In this document: in pieces, positions 45,974-55,173 of the stretch
How positions within the stretch are numbered: position 1 is the stretch's first letter
Layout of the letters: every line of letters starts with the position of its first letter
Assembly: GCF_019042735.1 (NCBI RefSeq)
Contig: NZ_JAHQCR010000077.1
Location: 1-64,000 of the forward strand
DNA from: Evansella alkalicola
GTDB lineage: Bacteria; Bacillota; Bacilli; Bacillales; Salisediminibacteriaceae
Direction: 5' to 3'
DNA: 64,000 bases
The notes under the pieces: generated by a model
The model's input: the letters and a program-made list of their open reading frames with translations, nothing else
Database searches by the model: none
Told to the model about the DNA's origin: nothing
Translations under genes and position numbers: made by a program

Positions 45974-46789
45974 GTGTTGGGTGTTCGGGCGGTATTTATT
46001 GATATGGATGGTACACTGCTTACCAAAGCAAATGAGGTAACAAAAAGGAATAAAGAAGCAATTCACATGTTAATTAATCAAGGGATAAAAGTATTTTTAG
46101 CAACCGGTAGGCAGTACGACATTACGGTTCCATACCACGAGCTATTAGGATTGAAGACACCAATGATCTGTTTAAACGGTGCAGCCATATACGACGGTTA
46201 TAATGGGAAACTAATTCAAAAAAAGACGATTGAAATAGACGAAGAGTTGTTTCATCGAATAACTGCTGAAGAGATGTGTAATGTCATTGTTCATACAGAG
46301 GAAGGTACTTATTGTAAGGAAAGATCTGAGGAAGTTAATATATGGACCCTAGAAGGGAGAGTACCTCCTAAATATATTGGAGATTTACGGCATGCTAATT
46401 ATGGGGAAGTATTAAAGTATAGTGTCAATACAGGCAAAGTTAGCCGATCCTTAGCCAAACCATTTACAGAGGATAAAGAAGTAATACATTGGAACAACGG
46501 TTTTGAATTACTGGCCCGCGGTGTATCTAAGTGGTCAGCGATACAAACCTTGATCCGTGCATATGGAATCAGTAGGGAAGAAGTAGTGACAATAGGTGAT
46601 GGTCCCAATGATGTAACGATGCTTCGTCATGCAGGATTGGGTGTTGCCATGGGGAATGCAGCTAAGAATGTTAAAGCTAATGCGGATATGATTATTGGTT
46701 ACCATGATGAGGACGCACTTGCTGTGTTTTTTGAATCTTATCTCATCAATTCGTATTCAATGAATCTAGGAAATACAGATTTGGGTTAG
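45974..46789 (+). CDS. Cof-type HAD phosphatase
   Basis: 271 residues. HAD motifs are complete: FIDMDGTLL (nucleophile and acid Asp), FLATGRQ, a C2-type cap, and GDGPNDVTMLRHAGLGVAMGNA. Members dephosphorylate sugar phosphates or flavin. GTG 45974 follows GGAGGGGG. Monocistronic; it precedes the phosphate-regulated region. Confidence 0.87.
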   Translation: MLGVRAVFIDMDGTLLTKANEVTKRNKEAIHMLINQGIKVFLATGRQYDITVPYHELLGLKTPMICLNGAAIYDGYNGKLIQKKTIEIDEELFHRITAEEMCNVIVHTEEGTYCKERSEEVNIWTLEGRVPPKYIGDLRHANYGEVLKYSVNTGKVSRSLAKPFTEDKEVIHWNNGFELLARGVSKWSAIQTLIRAYGISREEVVTIGDGPNDVTMLRHAGLGVAMGNAAKNVKANADMIIGYHDEDALAVFFESYLINSYSMNLGNTDLG

Positions 46790-46831
46790 CATAACTTTAG
46801 AGTATTATCTCTATGGAATATAGATATATTA

Positions 46832-46876
46832 TTAACTTAAATATACAAAAAATTTACAAAACTTAACAATTTATCA
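46832..46876 (+). promoter_or_regulatory. Pho-box-like array upstream of phnD
   Basis: TTAACT (46832), TATACA (46842), TTTACA (46853), TTAACA (46863) and TTATCA (46871) lie about 8-11 bp apart. The consensus for PhoP in Bacillus is repeated TT(A/T/C)ACA with about 11-bp period. The array ends 73 bp before the phnD start. Confidence 0.55.
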
Positions 46877-46948
46877 ATTCTCCATTAATATTAGTTCACT
46901 ACAATGAAGTAGTCAAAGATAATCTATTTTTAAAGGGGGAATGGTAAC

Positions 46949-47887
46949 ATGTTATCAATATTTAAAAGTATTGTATTTGTATTCATCAGCATTTTACTTT
47001 TGGCTGCATGTGGTGAGGCGGAAACGGAAACACAAGCAGAAACACCAACTTCACCAGAAACTGCAGGGGAATCGTCTCAAAGTGATGGTGTGGATCGGTC
47101 TGAGTGGCCTGAGAAAATTAGATTTGCAGTTACAGGAATAGAAGGAATGGAAGAACTTCAACGACGTTACGATGTTTTCCAAGAGTTAATTGAAGATTTA
47201 ATGGGGGTGGAATTCGAATTTTTTGCCCTTTCTGATAGGACCATTTCAACAACTGCATTGGAGTATGATCAAGTAGACATTATTTTATCTGGTCCTTCTG
47301 AATATGTACTAACTAAATCTGCTGTGCCGACTGCGGAACCTTTAGCAGCTGTGGAACGTGATGCTTATCATACGGTATTTATTGTGGCGGAAGATAGCGA
47401 GTTTAAGACTTTAGAAGATTTAAAGGGCCATAAAATTGCCATGAAGGATACTGGGTCTACCTCTGGGCATATTGGACCAAGCTCGATTTTAATTGATGCA
47501 GGATTTGACTTAGATAGGGATGTTAATATCCTTCTGCTAGGTGGAGCTTCAGTAGAAGCATTAAAGTCAGGGGAAGTAGACGCTGTTGGAGACGGTATTC
47601 GTGTTTTTAACAAAATGGTAGAAGAGGATGGAGAAGGGGTATGGCGACTTTTACACGAAGGGCCACCACTTCCGCAAGATCCATTTGTAGCAAATCCAAA
47701 TTTGCCAGAAAGCTTTAAAGCAGAGTTCAAACGTGTCCTATTAGAAAACCAAGAAGAAATCTTAAATGCCATTTTAAACCACGAGGATAACAATAAATAT
47801 ATTAATGCAAAAATCGTAGAGATTAGTGATGCTGATTATGATTTAATGCGTGAGACATATAGCACATTAGGGATTGAGCTAGAGTAA
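46949..47887 (+). CDS. phnD: Phosphonate/phosphate-type ABC substrate-binding lipoprotein
   Basis: 312 residues. A lipoprotein signal ends in LLLAAC (Cys21). The mature part has the PhnD pattern: FAVTGIEG, YDQVDIILSGPSEYVL, and GHKIAMKDTGSTSGHIGPSSILIDAG, with Ser/Thr residues that hold the phosphonate oxygens. It captures the anion outside the membrane for PhnC/PhnE. GGGGGAA-type RBS; a Pho-box-like array lies upstream. Phosphite or methylphosphonate are as possible as aminoethylphosphonate. Confidence 0.85.
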   Translation: MLSIFKSIVFVFISILLLAACGEAETETQAETPTSPETAGESSQSDGVDRSEWPEKIRFAVTGIEGMEELQRRYDVFQELIEDLMGVEFEFFALSDRTISTTALEYDQVDIILSGPSEYVLTKSAVPTAEPLAAVERDAYHTVFIVAEDSEFKTLEDLKGHKIAMKDTGSTSGHIGPSSILIDAGFDLDRDVNILLLGGASVEALKSGEVDAVGDGIRVFNKMVEEDGEGVWRLLHEGPPLPQDPFVANPNLPESFKAEFKRVLLENQEEILNAILNHEDNNKYINAKIVEISDADYDLMRETYSTLGIELE

Positions 47888-47904
47888 TTACAGGTGGGAT
47901 AGGG

Positions 47905-48708
47905 ATGAATACAATCGAAATACAAAATCTTTCAAAGGTCTATCCAGACGGCACCAAAGCATTAAACAACGTAAGTTTTAACGTTAAACCAGGAGAAGCC
48001 GTTGTACTATTAGGTCACAACGGCTCTGGTAAATCAACGTTGTTTCGTTGTATTACAAGCTTTGAGAAACCTACTGAGGGACAGATAAAAATAGATGGCG
48101 TAAACATTACGAAATTAAGTAAAGGGAAACTAAGACCAATCCGTAAAAAAGTTGGAATGGTATTCCAGCACTTTAATTTAATAAATAATTTGAGTGTTTT
48201 TCAAAATGTTCTATCTGGAGCCATGGGGAAAGTGCGTTTTGCTTTTCAAACTTTTGCGCCGCTTGCATCAAAAGAACTCCGAAGAGAAGCGATGGAATGT
48301 TTAGAACGAGTAGGGTTAAGTGATTTAGCTAAGCGTAGGGCAGATCAACTTTCTGGTGGTCAGCAACAGCGAGTAGCCATTGCACGTATGCTTATGCAAA
48401 ATCCTCAAGTTGTTTTAGCGGATGAGCCTATCGCCAGTCTTGATCCGAAGGCAGGAAGGGAAGTAATGGATTTACTATGGGAAATCGTAAGGGAACGGGG
48501 ATTAACTGTAGTTTGTATCTTGCATCAAATGGATATTGCTAAAGAATATGGAGATAGAATAGTAGCTTTAAAGAGTGGCAAAGTTGTAATAGATGACCAT
48601 ATTCATGACTTAAATGATGAACTTATGGCATCTTTATATGAAAAAGAAATGGTAGAAGAAGAGGATAAAGAAAATATAATGGCTGCAGTAAAAGTAGGTG
48701 GAATGTAA
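47905..48708 (+). CDS. phnC: Phosphonate ABC transporter ATPase
   Basis: 267 residues. Walker A GHNGSGKST, Q-loop VFQHFNLI, signature LSGGQQQRV, Walker B VVLADEPIASLD and the H-loop LHQMD mark it as PhnC. It lies 17 bp behind phnD and overlaps phnE (TAATG). It energises uptake by the PhnE permease. Confidence 0.92.
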   Translation: MNTIEIQNLSKVYPDGTKALNNVSFNVKPGEAVVLLGHNGSGKSTLFRCITSFEKPTEGQIKIDGVNITKLSKGKLRPIRKKVGMVFQHFNLINNLSVFQNVLSGAMGKVRFAFQTFAPLASKELRREAMECLERVGLSDLAKRRADQLSGGQQQRVAIARMLMQNPQVVLADEPIASLDPKAGREVMDLLWEIVRERGLTVVCILHQMDIAKEYGDRIVALKSGKVVIDDHIHDLNDELMASLYEKEMVEEEDKENIMAAVKVGGM

Positions 48709-49535
48709 TGGGACAACGAAGTTTACACAAAAATAATGATCCATCTAAATGGGACAAAGACATGCCGTCAAGGTGGACTCCCCCCTCCTTTGTAACTTGG
48801 TTACTAAGTGTTGTTTTTATTGCCTTTATGATATCGGGCTTGAATAATGCTAATGTAACATTAGAGCGATTATCGGGTGGAGCTTTCAATATGGGAAAAT
48901 TCCTAGGAAGTGCATTGCCTCCTGATACTTCACGGACTTCAGCTATTTTGTCGTCCATCGTACAAACCTTTGAGATTGCATTAGTAGGCACAGTATTTGG
49001 GGTGCTACTTAGTTTGCCAGTAGCTATATTGGCATCGTCCAACACTACGCCGCACCCCATCATTCGTCATGGAACAAGATCTATCGTGTCCATGATGAGA
49101 ACCATTCCTGACTTAATATGGGCATTAATTTTTGTTATTTCCGTTGGTCTTGGACCTCTTGCAGGAATTTTAACTATTATTGTTGATACGATAGGCTTTT
49201 GTGCTAGGTTTTTCTCAGAACGTATAGAGGAAATTGAAAAAGGGCCTTCACAAGCGCTGGAATCAACGGGAGCAAGCAGGTTAGGGATTATTTCAGGATC
49301 TGTTATACCAATAGGATTTCCATCTTTCGTTGGTACAAGTTTGTTTGCCATTGAGAAGGCCATTCGCTCTGCAGTAATTCTTGGATTAGTTGGTGCAGGG
49401 GGAATAGGGGTAGAGTTAAATACTGCTATGTCCTTAAGGCGCTTTGATGAAGCGTTGATGATTATTATTTTGATTTTCATCGTCGTTCTGATAGTAGAAC
49501 AAATTTCTACAGCAATTAGAAAAAAAGTCATTTAA
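48708..49535 (+). CDS. phnE: Phosphonate ABC transporter permease
   Basis: 275 residues with six predicted membrane segments and the EAA-like loop ESTGASRLGIISGSVIPIGFPSF. A charged N-terminal tail of about 35 residues stands before the first segment. Only one permease is present here, so it should act as a homodimer, unlike the second phn operon at 53573-57087, which has two. Confidence 0.88.
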   Translation: MGQRSLHKNNDPSKWDKDMPSRWTPPSFVTWLLSVVFIAFMISGLNNANVTLERLSGGAFNMGKFLGSALPPDTSRTSAILSSIVQTFEIALVGTVFGVLLSLPVAILASSNTTPHPIIRHGTRSIVSMMRTIPDLIWALIFVISVGLGPLAGILTIIVDTIGFCARFFSERIEEIEKGPSQALESTGASRLGIISGSVIPIGFPSFVGTSLFAIEKAIRSAVILGLVGAGGIGVELNTAMSLRRFDEALMIIILIFIVVLIVEQISTAIRKKVI

Positions 49536-49574
49536 CGGGCAGTGTGTTATCTATAACTTGAACCTGTGATAATA

Positions 49575-49860
49575 GATGTTGATATGCGCTCCATCTACTT
49601 CGCTTTCACGCATGGTAAAGGTGCGACACCCGCTCTCTTCGCTGTGTCTTCTTTACCGCAGGCGGCTGGTAAGCCTCCTCATTGCTTCAGCTTCCTCGGG
49701 AAGAACCACCTGCGGGATGACTGTCTCTTCCTCTTCAAGATTGACTTCGAGTTAGCTGCGTCGAGACAACTCGATGCAGATGACAAGGCGACGCTCGTAC
49801 TAATGATTTTCCCACAAGGAATACTAGTAGAGAAAGAGACAGGAGCACCTTTCACTACAA
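49575..49860. repeat. GC-rich interspersed repeat of Bacillaceae type
   Basis: Much richer in G and C than anything around it. It contains CGCAGGCGGCTGGTAAGCC, CTCCTC, CACCTGCGGGATGACTG and TCGAGACAACTCGA, phrases I know from repeated intergenic elements in Bacillaceae genomes. It lies between phnE and the 3' end of the leftward PAP2 gene. A 124-codon open frame across it is chance. Confidence 0.55.
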
Positions 49861-49902
49861 TCAACTTTGGCGTCAAAAATCAACACTATTCTTTAACAGA
49901 GA

Positions 49903-50439
49903 CTAAATGTAAAAGGAGAACCCAAAAATTACAAGAATAGCGCTCAAGGTACCGATACATGCACCAATAATACAATCTGTTGGATAATGTAAGCCTAGAT
50001 AAACACGGGAAAGTCCAATGAGAAATGCAAGAGGCATAAGTAAAATAGAAAGATATGGTAAGTGAATACAAAAAACCATGATGATCGAAAAAACTGCCGT
50101 TGTGTGTCCTGAAGGAAAAGAATAGTCCTTTAATGGGCGGGAGCAAAGGTTAACATGTGCTAATTTCGTATATGGACGTTGTCGGCAATACGCTTTTTTA
50201 ATAAAATGAATCAAAAGATGGCTGGATACAAGGGAAATAAGGGCTTGGATTCCCCAAAAACGAACAATCTCATTCGCCAATAACATTATAAGTAGTAAGG
50301 AAGAAAGACTAAATGTAGCTCCACCCAAATGCGTTATTTTTGGTAAAATAGCATCAAAAATTCTACACTTAATATTTTGATTAACAAAGTGAAACAAATG
50401 CTCATCGCTAGTTACTAACCATGTTACTACGCGATTCAT
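49903..50439 (-). CDS. PAP2-family membrane phosphatase
   Basis: About 178 residues from the ATG at 50439, seven bases after AGAGGGGG. All three PAP2 motifs are present: KKAYCRQRP, PSGHT and SRVYLGLHYPTD, between about five membrane segments. It would release phosphate from lipid phosphates such as phosphatidate or undecaprenyl pyrophosphate. It is divergent from a Pho-box-preceded glycolipid transferase, consistent with lipid remodelling under phosphate limitation. Confidence 0.88.
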   Translation of the reverse strand: MNRVVTWLVTSDEHLFHFVNQNIKCRIFDAILPKITHLGGATFSLSSLLLIMLLANEIVRFWGIQALISLVSSHLLIHFIKKAYCRQRPYTKLAHVNLCSRPLKDYSFPSGHTTAVFSIIMVFCIHLPYLSILLMPLAFLIGLSRVYLGLHYPTDCIIGACIGTLSAILVIFGFSFYI

Positions 50440-50541
50440 GCGCATCCCCCTCTTTAGAATTATTGACATGCTTATACCACTTCGTTAAATCCATCATACT
50501 ATTCTAATGTAAAGCCAGAGTTTTTCTATTATTGATTTTTC

Positions 50542-50569
50542 TTTAAAAAAACTTTACACAGCCTTCATA
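50542..50569 (+). promoter_or_regulatory. Pho box upstream of the GT4 gene
   Basis: TTTAAA (50542), TTTACA (50553) and TTCATA (50564) with exact 11-bp spacing, about 80-105 bp before the glycosyltransferase start. The spacing equals that of the array before the PhoP gene. Confidence 0.6.
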
Positions 50570-50647
50570 AAATAATCAGAAAAATCTGTTAAGTTAATGG
50601 TGAAGAAGTTTTTAATGCCTAATTAACAGATTGGAGAGTGAAGGAAG

Positions 50648-51790
50648 ATGAGAATTGCCATATTTTCTGATACTTATGCACCTGAAGTGAATGGCGTTGC
50701 CCGAACGTTAAAAAGGTATACCGCATATTTAGAGAAGGTGGGAATTGATTATAAATTATTTGTTCCAGAGAGTAGTACCCCTATTCCCACTGTGCCACAA
50801 GTAGAGCGCTTTTCAAGTATTCCATTCGTTTTATACCCTGAATGCAGAATGGCCCTTCCCAATCCACTCTATATTAATGAAACGTTAAAGGCATTTAAAC
50901 CCACTATGATTCATGTCACGACACCTTTTAACCTTGGTCTATTTGGGGCCCATTATGGAAAGAAAAACAATATCCCAATGATTGCATCTTATCATACGAA
51001 TTTTGATGATTATTTAGAGTATTATCATCTTCAGTTCATGCAAAAGTGGATATGGAAATATATGTCTTGGTTTCATCGTCCCTTTGAAAAAGTATATGTC
51101 CCTTCACATACTACAAAAGAAAAATTAGTAAATTACAACGTTCATCCTAACATTGATATTTGGGGAAGGGGAGTGAACCACTTAGAGTTCAATCCTGAAA
51201 ATAAGTCCAATAGAATCAAAGAAAAATATCAAATTAAAGAAAAAAATATTCTTCTTTATGTGGGGAGGCTTTCACCTGAGAAGGATATTCGCATCGTGTT
51301 AGAAACCTTCTTCTCGTTACCAGAAGATATAAAAAAGAATACCCACCTTATGATTGTAGGGGATGGCCCTTTATATAAGTCATTATTATCGAGTAAATCT
51401 AATCAAATAACGTTTACTGGCTTTTTAGAAGGGAAGGAACTAGCTGAGGTATATGCTTCCAGTGATATATTTTTATTCCCTTCCCCTACAGAAACCTTTG
51501 GAAATGTTGTTTTAGAGGCACAAGCTTCTGGATTACCCGTCATTGGTGCGAATGCTGGAGGAGTAAAGAATTTAATAAAAGACGGTCAAACCGGCTTTTT
51601 ATGTGAACCCAAAAACGCGGATGAATTTGTAAGGAAAACGATAACTCTATTAGCACAAGATAATTTTCGTCAAACGTTTGGAAAACAAGCTAGGGAGTTT
51701 GCACTAGAGCAAACGTGGGAGCGAATCTTTGAACGTTTAATCCTTAGTTATAAAGATACTCTACTATCAAAAGAGAGATTTAGTGCATAA
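50648..51790 (+). CDS. GT4 glycolipid glycosyltransferase (MgtA/SqdX-like)
   Basis: 380 residues, GT-B fold. IAIFSDTYAPEVNGVARTLKRY is the typical start; SYHTNFDDYLEYY and GRGVNHLEFNP sit in the middle; LLYVGRLSPEKDI, FLFPSPTETFGNVVLEAQASGLPVI carry the donor-binding E-x7-E. Relatives add sugars to diacylglycerol, replacing phospholipids when phosphate is scarce. The Pho box upstream and the phoP gene just downstream support this role; the sugar is not known. Confidence 0.85.
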   Translation: MRIAIFSDTYAPEVNGVARTLKRYTAYLEKVGIDYKLFVPESSTPIPTVPQVERFSSIPFVLYPECRMALPNPLYINETLKAFKPTMIHVTTPFNLGLFGAHYGKKNNIPMIASYHTNFDDYLEYYHLQFMQKWIWKYMSWFHRPFEKVYVPSHTTKEKLVNYNVHPNIDIWGRGVNHLEFNPENKSNRIKEKYQIKEKNILLYVGRLSPEKDIRIVLETFFSLPEDIKKNTHLMIVGDGPLYKSLLSSKSNQITFTGFLEGKELAEVYASSDIFLFPSPTETFGNVVLEAQASGLPVIGANAGGVKNLIKDGQTGFLCEPKNADEFVRKTITLLAQDNFRQTFGKQAREFALEQTWERIFERLILSYKDTLLSKERFSA

Positions 51791-51825
51791 GTTGTCGTTA
51801 AGCGCCACCGGGAGCGTTTCGAGTA

Positions 51826-51853
51826 TTTACAGAATATTTACTAAATGTTTACA
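51826..51853 (+). promoter_or_regulatory. Pho box upstream of phoP
   Basis: TTTACA (51826), TTTACT (51837) and TTTACA (51848), exactly 11 bp apart, lie 86-113 bp before the phoP start. It implies autoregulation by phosphorylated PhoP. Confidence 0.7.
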
Positions 51854-51938
51854 GAAAGCGTGTATACACGAAATACCTAATACTCATATGATTACTATGA
51901 AAGTTAATGATGAGTATTGAGTTTTAGGGGGGATAAGA

Positions 51939-52667
51939 TTGTCAAAGCATATTCTTATCGTAGAAGATGAAGAATCCATTGTTACATTGCTAAAGTATAA
52001 TTTTGAAAAAAATGGTTTTCAAGTATCGATAGCTATGGACGGAAAAACGGCATATCACAAAGCAGTTCACGGAAAATTTGATTTAATTGTTCTGGATCTT
52101 ATGTTGCCAGAAATGGATGGTTTAGAGGTTTGCAAACAGCTAAGACAGAGCAAGATTGTAACTCCGATTCTAATGCTAACAGCAAAAGAAGAGGAGTTTG
52201 ATAAGGTAATTGGATTAGAACTTGGTGCAGATGACTATCTAACGAAACCGTTTAGTCCAAGAGAAGTTATAGCTAGAATAAGAGCTATTTTGAGAAGAGT
52301 ACATAATGACAAGGAAATAGTAGAAAAGGTAAAGGCGCCCCTATTTAAAATTACTATTGGTGATTTAGAGATATACCCAGAAAACCATGAAATATACTTA
52401 AAAGGAAAATCTATTGAACTAACACAGAAGGAATATGAACTGATACTTTATTTAGCGAACCATCAAGATAAAGTTCTAACTAGGGACCAAATGTTAAATG
52501 CCATTTGGAATTTTGATTTTGTTGGAGATACAAGAATTGTAGATGTCCATATTAGTCATTTGCGGGAAAAAATCGAAGCTGAAACGAAAAAACCAGAGTA
52601 TATCAAAACGATACGCGGGTTTGGATATAAGTTAGAAGCACCAGTTACACATGAGGAATTGTCATAG
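51939..52667 (+). CDS. phoP: PhoP-type response regulator
   Basis: 242 residues, OmpR family. Receiver: acidic Glu-Asp pair (9-10), phosphorylation site Asp53 in LDLMLPEMDG and Lys in TKPFSPRE. The output domain contains WNFDFVGDTRIVDVHISHLREKIEAETKKP and IKTIRGFGYKLE. The text is close to Bacillus PhoP from memory (FDKVIGLELGADDY, SPREVIARI). TTG start after AGGGGGGA. The usual phoR kinase gene is not next to it; a second regulator gene follows instead. Confidence 0.85.
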   Translation: MSKHILIVEDEESIVTLLKYNFEKNGFQVSIAMDGKTAYHKAVHGKFDLIVLDLMLPEMDGLEVCKQLRQSKIVTPILMLTAKEEEFDKVIGLELGADDYLTKPFSPREVIARIRAILRRVHNDKEIVEKVKAPLFKITIGDLEIYPENHEIYLKGKSIELTQKEYELILYLANHQDKVLTRDQMLNAIWNFDFVGDTRIVDVHISHLREKIEAETKKPEYIKTIRGFGYKLEAPVTHEELS

Positions 52668-52729
52668 TAACAAATAATCTAACTAATCTAGTTCATAAAT
52701 TATCAGTCTAGTTTAATGGGGCGTGATGA

Positions 52730-53485
52730 ATGTTGGAACACTCGGTGTTAATATTAGATAATAATCAAGATCAAATTCTGAAAATGGAAAGTTATTTTAA
52801 GAAAATAGGATTTAATTTGTATAGTGTAAGTACAAGTAAAGATGCGCTCAAGTTCCTTCAGACGTTTACGCCAGCAGCAATTATTTTAGACATAAATATA
52901 CCTACAATCAATGGTCTTGATCTATGTCGTGAATTAAGGTTTATCCAGAATGATTGGACTCCGATCATCATCATTTCCTCCAATGATGATGAATTAGATT
53001 CTGTACTTGGACTAGAGTTAGGCGCAGATGATTATATCATTAAGCCGATTCGTTATAAGGAATTAATTGCTAGGGTAAAATCTATTATTCGAAGGGGAAA
53101 TCTATGTTGTCTAGGTAGACAAAAAGATGGTGATATGGAGAATAGTGAAGGTGGCCGCTTAACGAATGGGAATCTGACGCTCGAACCTGACTCTTTTATG
53201 TTTTATCTTGATGGTCAGCCAGTTGATTTGACGCGAAAGGAATATGAAATACTATTTTATTTAATTAGGAACAAAGGAAAGGTTTTATCCCGTTATAAAC
53301 TGATGTGTGAACTATTAGGTGATGAAGATCCAGCTGATGAACGGGTTATTGACGTGTATATTAGTCGGATTAGGAAGAAAATTGAGCCTTCCAGACGTAA
53401 TCCCATATACATTAAAACGGTCAGGAATATAGGATATATGATGAAAGATATTTCTTATTATAACAAAGGCTCTGTTAATGGATAA
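52730..53485 (+). CDS. Second OmpR-family response regulator, atypical acidic pocket
   Basis: 251 residues. Receiver with Asp54 in LDINIPTINGLD and KPIRYKE; the winged helix ends YIKTVRNIGYMMKD. The acidic pair near the N-terminus reads LILDNNQ, so one of the two metal-binding acids is Asn, which may alter phosphorylation. A 30-residue linker with CCLGRQKDGDMENSEGG is unusual. It follows phoP by 62 bp. No kinase gene is adjacent. It could be an accessory regulator of the phosphate response. Confidence 0.82.
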   Translation: MLEHSVLILDNNQDQILKMESYFKKIGFNLYSVSTSKDALKFLQTFTPAAIILDINIPTINGLDLCRELRFIQNDWTPIIIISSNDDELDSVLGLELGADDYIIKPIRYKELIARVKSIIRRGNLCCLGRQKDGDMENSEGGRLTNGNLTLEPDSFMFYLDGQPVDLTRKEYEILFYLIRNKGKVLSRYKLMCELLGDEDPADERVIDVYISRIRKKIEPSRRNPIYIKTVRNIGYMMKDISYYNKGSVNG

Positions 53486-53505
53486 TGTTGATTTTGAACA
53501 TTGTT

Positions 53506-53543
53506 AAGGACACAACAAGTATCCCCCATTGTTGTGTCCTTTT
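53506..53543. terminator. Bidirectional terminator
   Basis: AAGGACACAACAA pairs with TTGTTGTGTCCTT over a ten-base loop, between the convergent regulator gene and the phnE gene. Confidence 0.8.
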
Positions 53544-53572
53544 CTGTGATTTCCTTTTTTGCTGAAACTTAC

Positions 53573-54373
53573 TTATACAATTCTTTTTCTTATAAAAGCA
53601 CTAAAATAGTCAATAGCCGTTACAACAATGATAATTATTAAAAGAATCATTCCAACTTCATCCCAGTTGCGATTAGCTGTTGCAATAGTAATTAAAGTAC
53701 CAATACCTCCAGCACCGATAATTCCCAAGATAGTAGATGCACGAATATCAATTTCAAAACGATAAATTGCATATGATAAGAACTCAGGAACAATTTGTGG
53801 AATAATTCCATAAAACAATACTTGTATTTTATTAGCACCATTCGCTTCTAATGCCTCTACAACATGCATATCAATGGACTCAATAACTTCACTATATAAT
53901 TTTCCAAGCATTCCTATTGATCCGATGGCAATTGCTAATACGCCAGCAAAGGGAGAAGGTCCGATCGCTGCAACGAACATTAAAGCTAATACAAGTTCTG
54001 GGAATGCTCGGATAGCATCTAGCGCCCCTTTTGACAGTATATTCAAAGTTTTACTCTTTGTAATATTACTTGCTGCAAAAAAACCAAAGGGCACCGCAAG
54101 AATTGCTGCGAGCAATGTACCAGTATAAGCCATCTGTATGGTTTGCCACATAAGGATCATCACCTTTTGAAAAGCATCCCAATCAGGTGAAAAGAGTTGA
54201 GGAATTACTCTTGAAAAATTAGTAATCGTACGTTCACTAAAAACACGTTCCCAACGTATGTCAATGGTAGAGAAAGTCCATATGTAAAGGGCAATTAAAG
54301 CTAATGCAATCATAATATTTCTAATGAGAATAGGGGTTGGACGTTTTTTCTTTGGTGGCATAACTAGTTCCAT
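53573..54373 (-). CDS. phnE: Phosphonate ABC transporter permease, second of a pair
   Basis: 266 residues with six membrane segments. The PhnE loop motif EALEANGANKIQVLFYGIIPQIVPEF is present. Last gene of the leftward phnD-phnC-phnE-phnE operon; stop and start of the two permeases share bases. It probably forms a heterodimer with the preceding PhnE. Confidence 0.88.
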   Translation of the reverse strand: MELVMPPKKKRPTPILIRNIMIALALIALYIWTFSTIDIRWERVFSERTITNFSRVIPQLFSPDWDAFQKVMILMWQTIQMAYTGTLLAAILAVPFGFFAASNITKSKTLNILSKGALDAIRAFPELVLALMFVAAIGPSPFAGVLAIAIGSIGMLGKLYSEVIESIDMHVVEALEANGANKIQVLFYGIIPQIVPEFLSYAIYRFEIDIRASTILGIIGAGGIGTLITIATANRNWDEVGMILLIIIIVVTAIDYFSAFIRKRIV

Positions 54374-55173
54374 TAGACAAGTCTCTCCCTTATCTTATTA
54401 CTTATATAATCGATAATAACAACAGCAACAAAAATGATGATAATAATCGTCATCACTCTTGGGTAATTAAAAAAACTAACTTGTTGCTGCAGAAGCAGGC
54501 CTATACCACCAGCACCAACAAAACCCAGTACAACTGAAGCACGAACATTCACTTCGAAAACATATAGAGTGAATGATACGAATTGTGGTAAAACTTGTGG
54601 TAGAACAGCAAACCAAATAACTTGCATAGTATTGCCTCCAGCAGCCCGAATAGCATCTATTGGGTTCATATCAATAGCTTCTATCGTTTCGTACATTAGT
54701 TTAGCTAAAATCCCTAAGGAAAAAATAAATAGCGCCATTATACCAGGGAAAACACCAACCCCAAAAATACCAACGAAAATGACTGCTAATAATATATCTG
54801 GGATAGTCCTAAGGATGTTCATTAGGAGACGGACAGGCATGTGAATCCAAGCATTAGGGAATAAGTTAGCAGCAGAAAGTAAAAATATTGGAATACTAAC
54901 AAGAGCTGCAACGGTGGTTGCGATAATAGCCATTTGAATGGTTTCAGCTAGCTTCTCCCCAACTAGTGGTGCATAACTCCAGTTTGGAGGGAATAAGTCA
55001 ACAGCAATTCGTTGAAACCCACTCCAACCATCAATAAAGTCCAAAATGGAAGACTCAGTTGCCCTAGATGTATAAATGTACATACCAATAACAGCAATTA
55101 ATATAATCGTTATACGTAATTTTTCCTTTGTAGAGGTTAGCCCTTGTACTACTGTTTCACTATTCATTATCAT
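54373..55173 (-). CDS. phnE: Phosphonate ABC transporter permease, first of a pair
   Basis: 266 residues, six membrane segments, loop motif DAIRAAGGNTMQVIWFAVLPQVLPQF. Its start overlaps the phnC end by 14 bp, and it abuts the other permease. The two permeases are clearly related but differ along their length, as is common in PhnE pairs. Confidence 0.88.
   Translation of the reverse strand: MIMNSETVVQGLTSTKEKLRITIILIAVIGMYIYTSRATESSILDFIDGWSGFQRIAVDLFPPNWSYAPLVGEKLAETIQMAIIATTVAALVSIPIFLLSAANLFPNAWIHMPVRLLMNILRTIPDILLAVIFVGIFGVGVFPGIMALFIFSLGILAKLMYETIEAIDMNPIDAIRAAGGNTMQVIWFAVLPQVLPQFVSFTLYVFEVNVRASVVLGFVGAGGIGLLLQQQVSFFNYPRVMTIIIIIFVAVVIIDYISNKIRERLV

Noticed and set aside
47368..47793. 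141-codon frame on the minus strand inside phnD
   Set aside because: Antisense shadow with serine/proline-rich chance sequence; phnD itself is well supported.
49067..49531. 154-codon frame on the minus strand inside phnE
   Set aside because: Antisense shadow of a membrane protein gene; the isoleucine-rich text is the usual mirror of such genes.
49566..49940. 124-codon open frame behind phnE
   Set aside because: It runs through the GC-rich interspersed repeat, has no RBS and no domain, and overlaps the 3' end of the PAP2 gene on the other strand.
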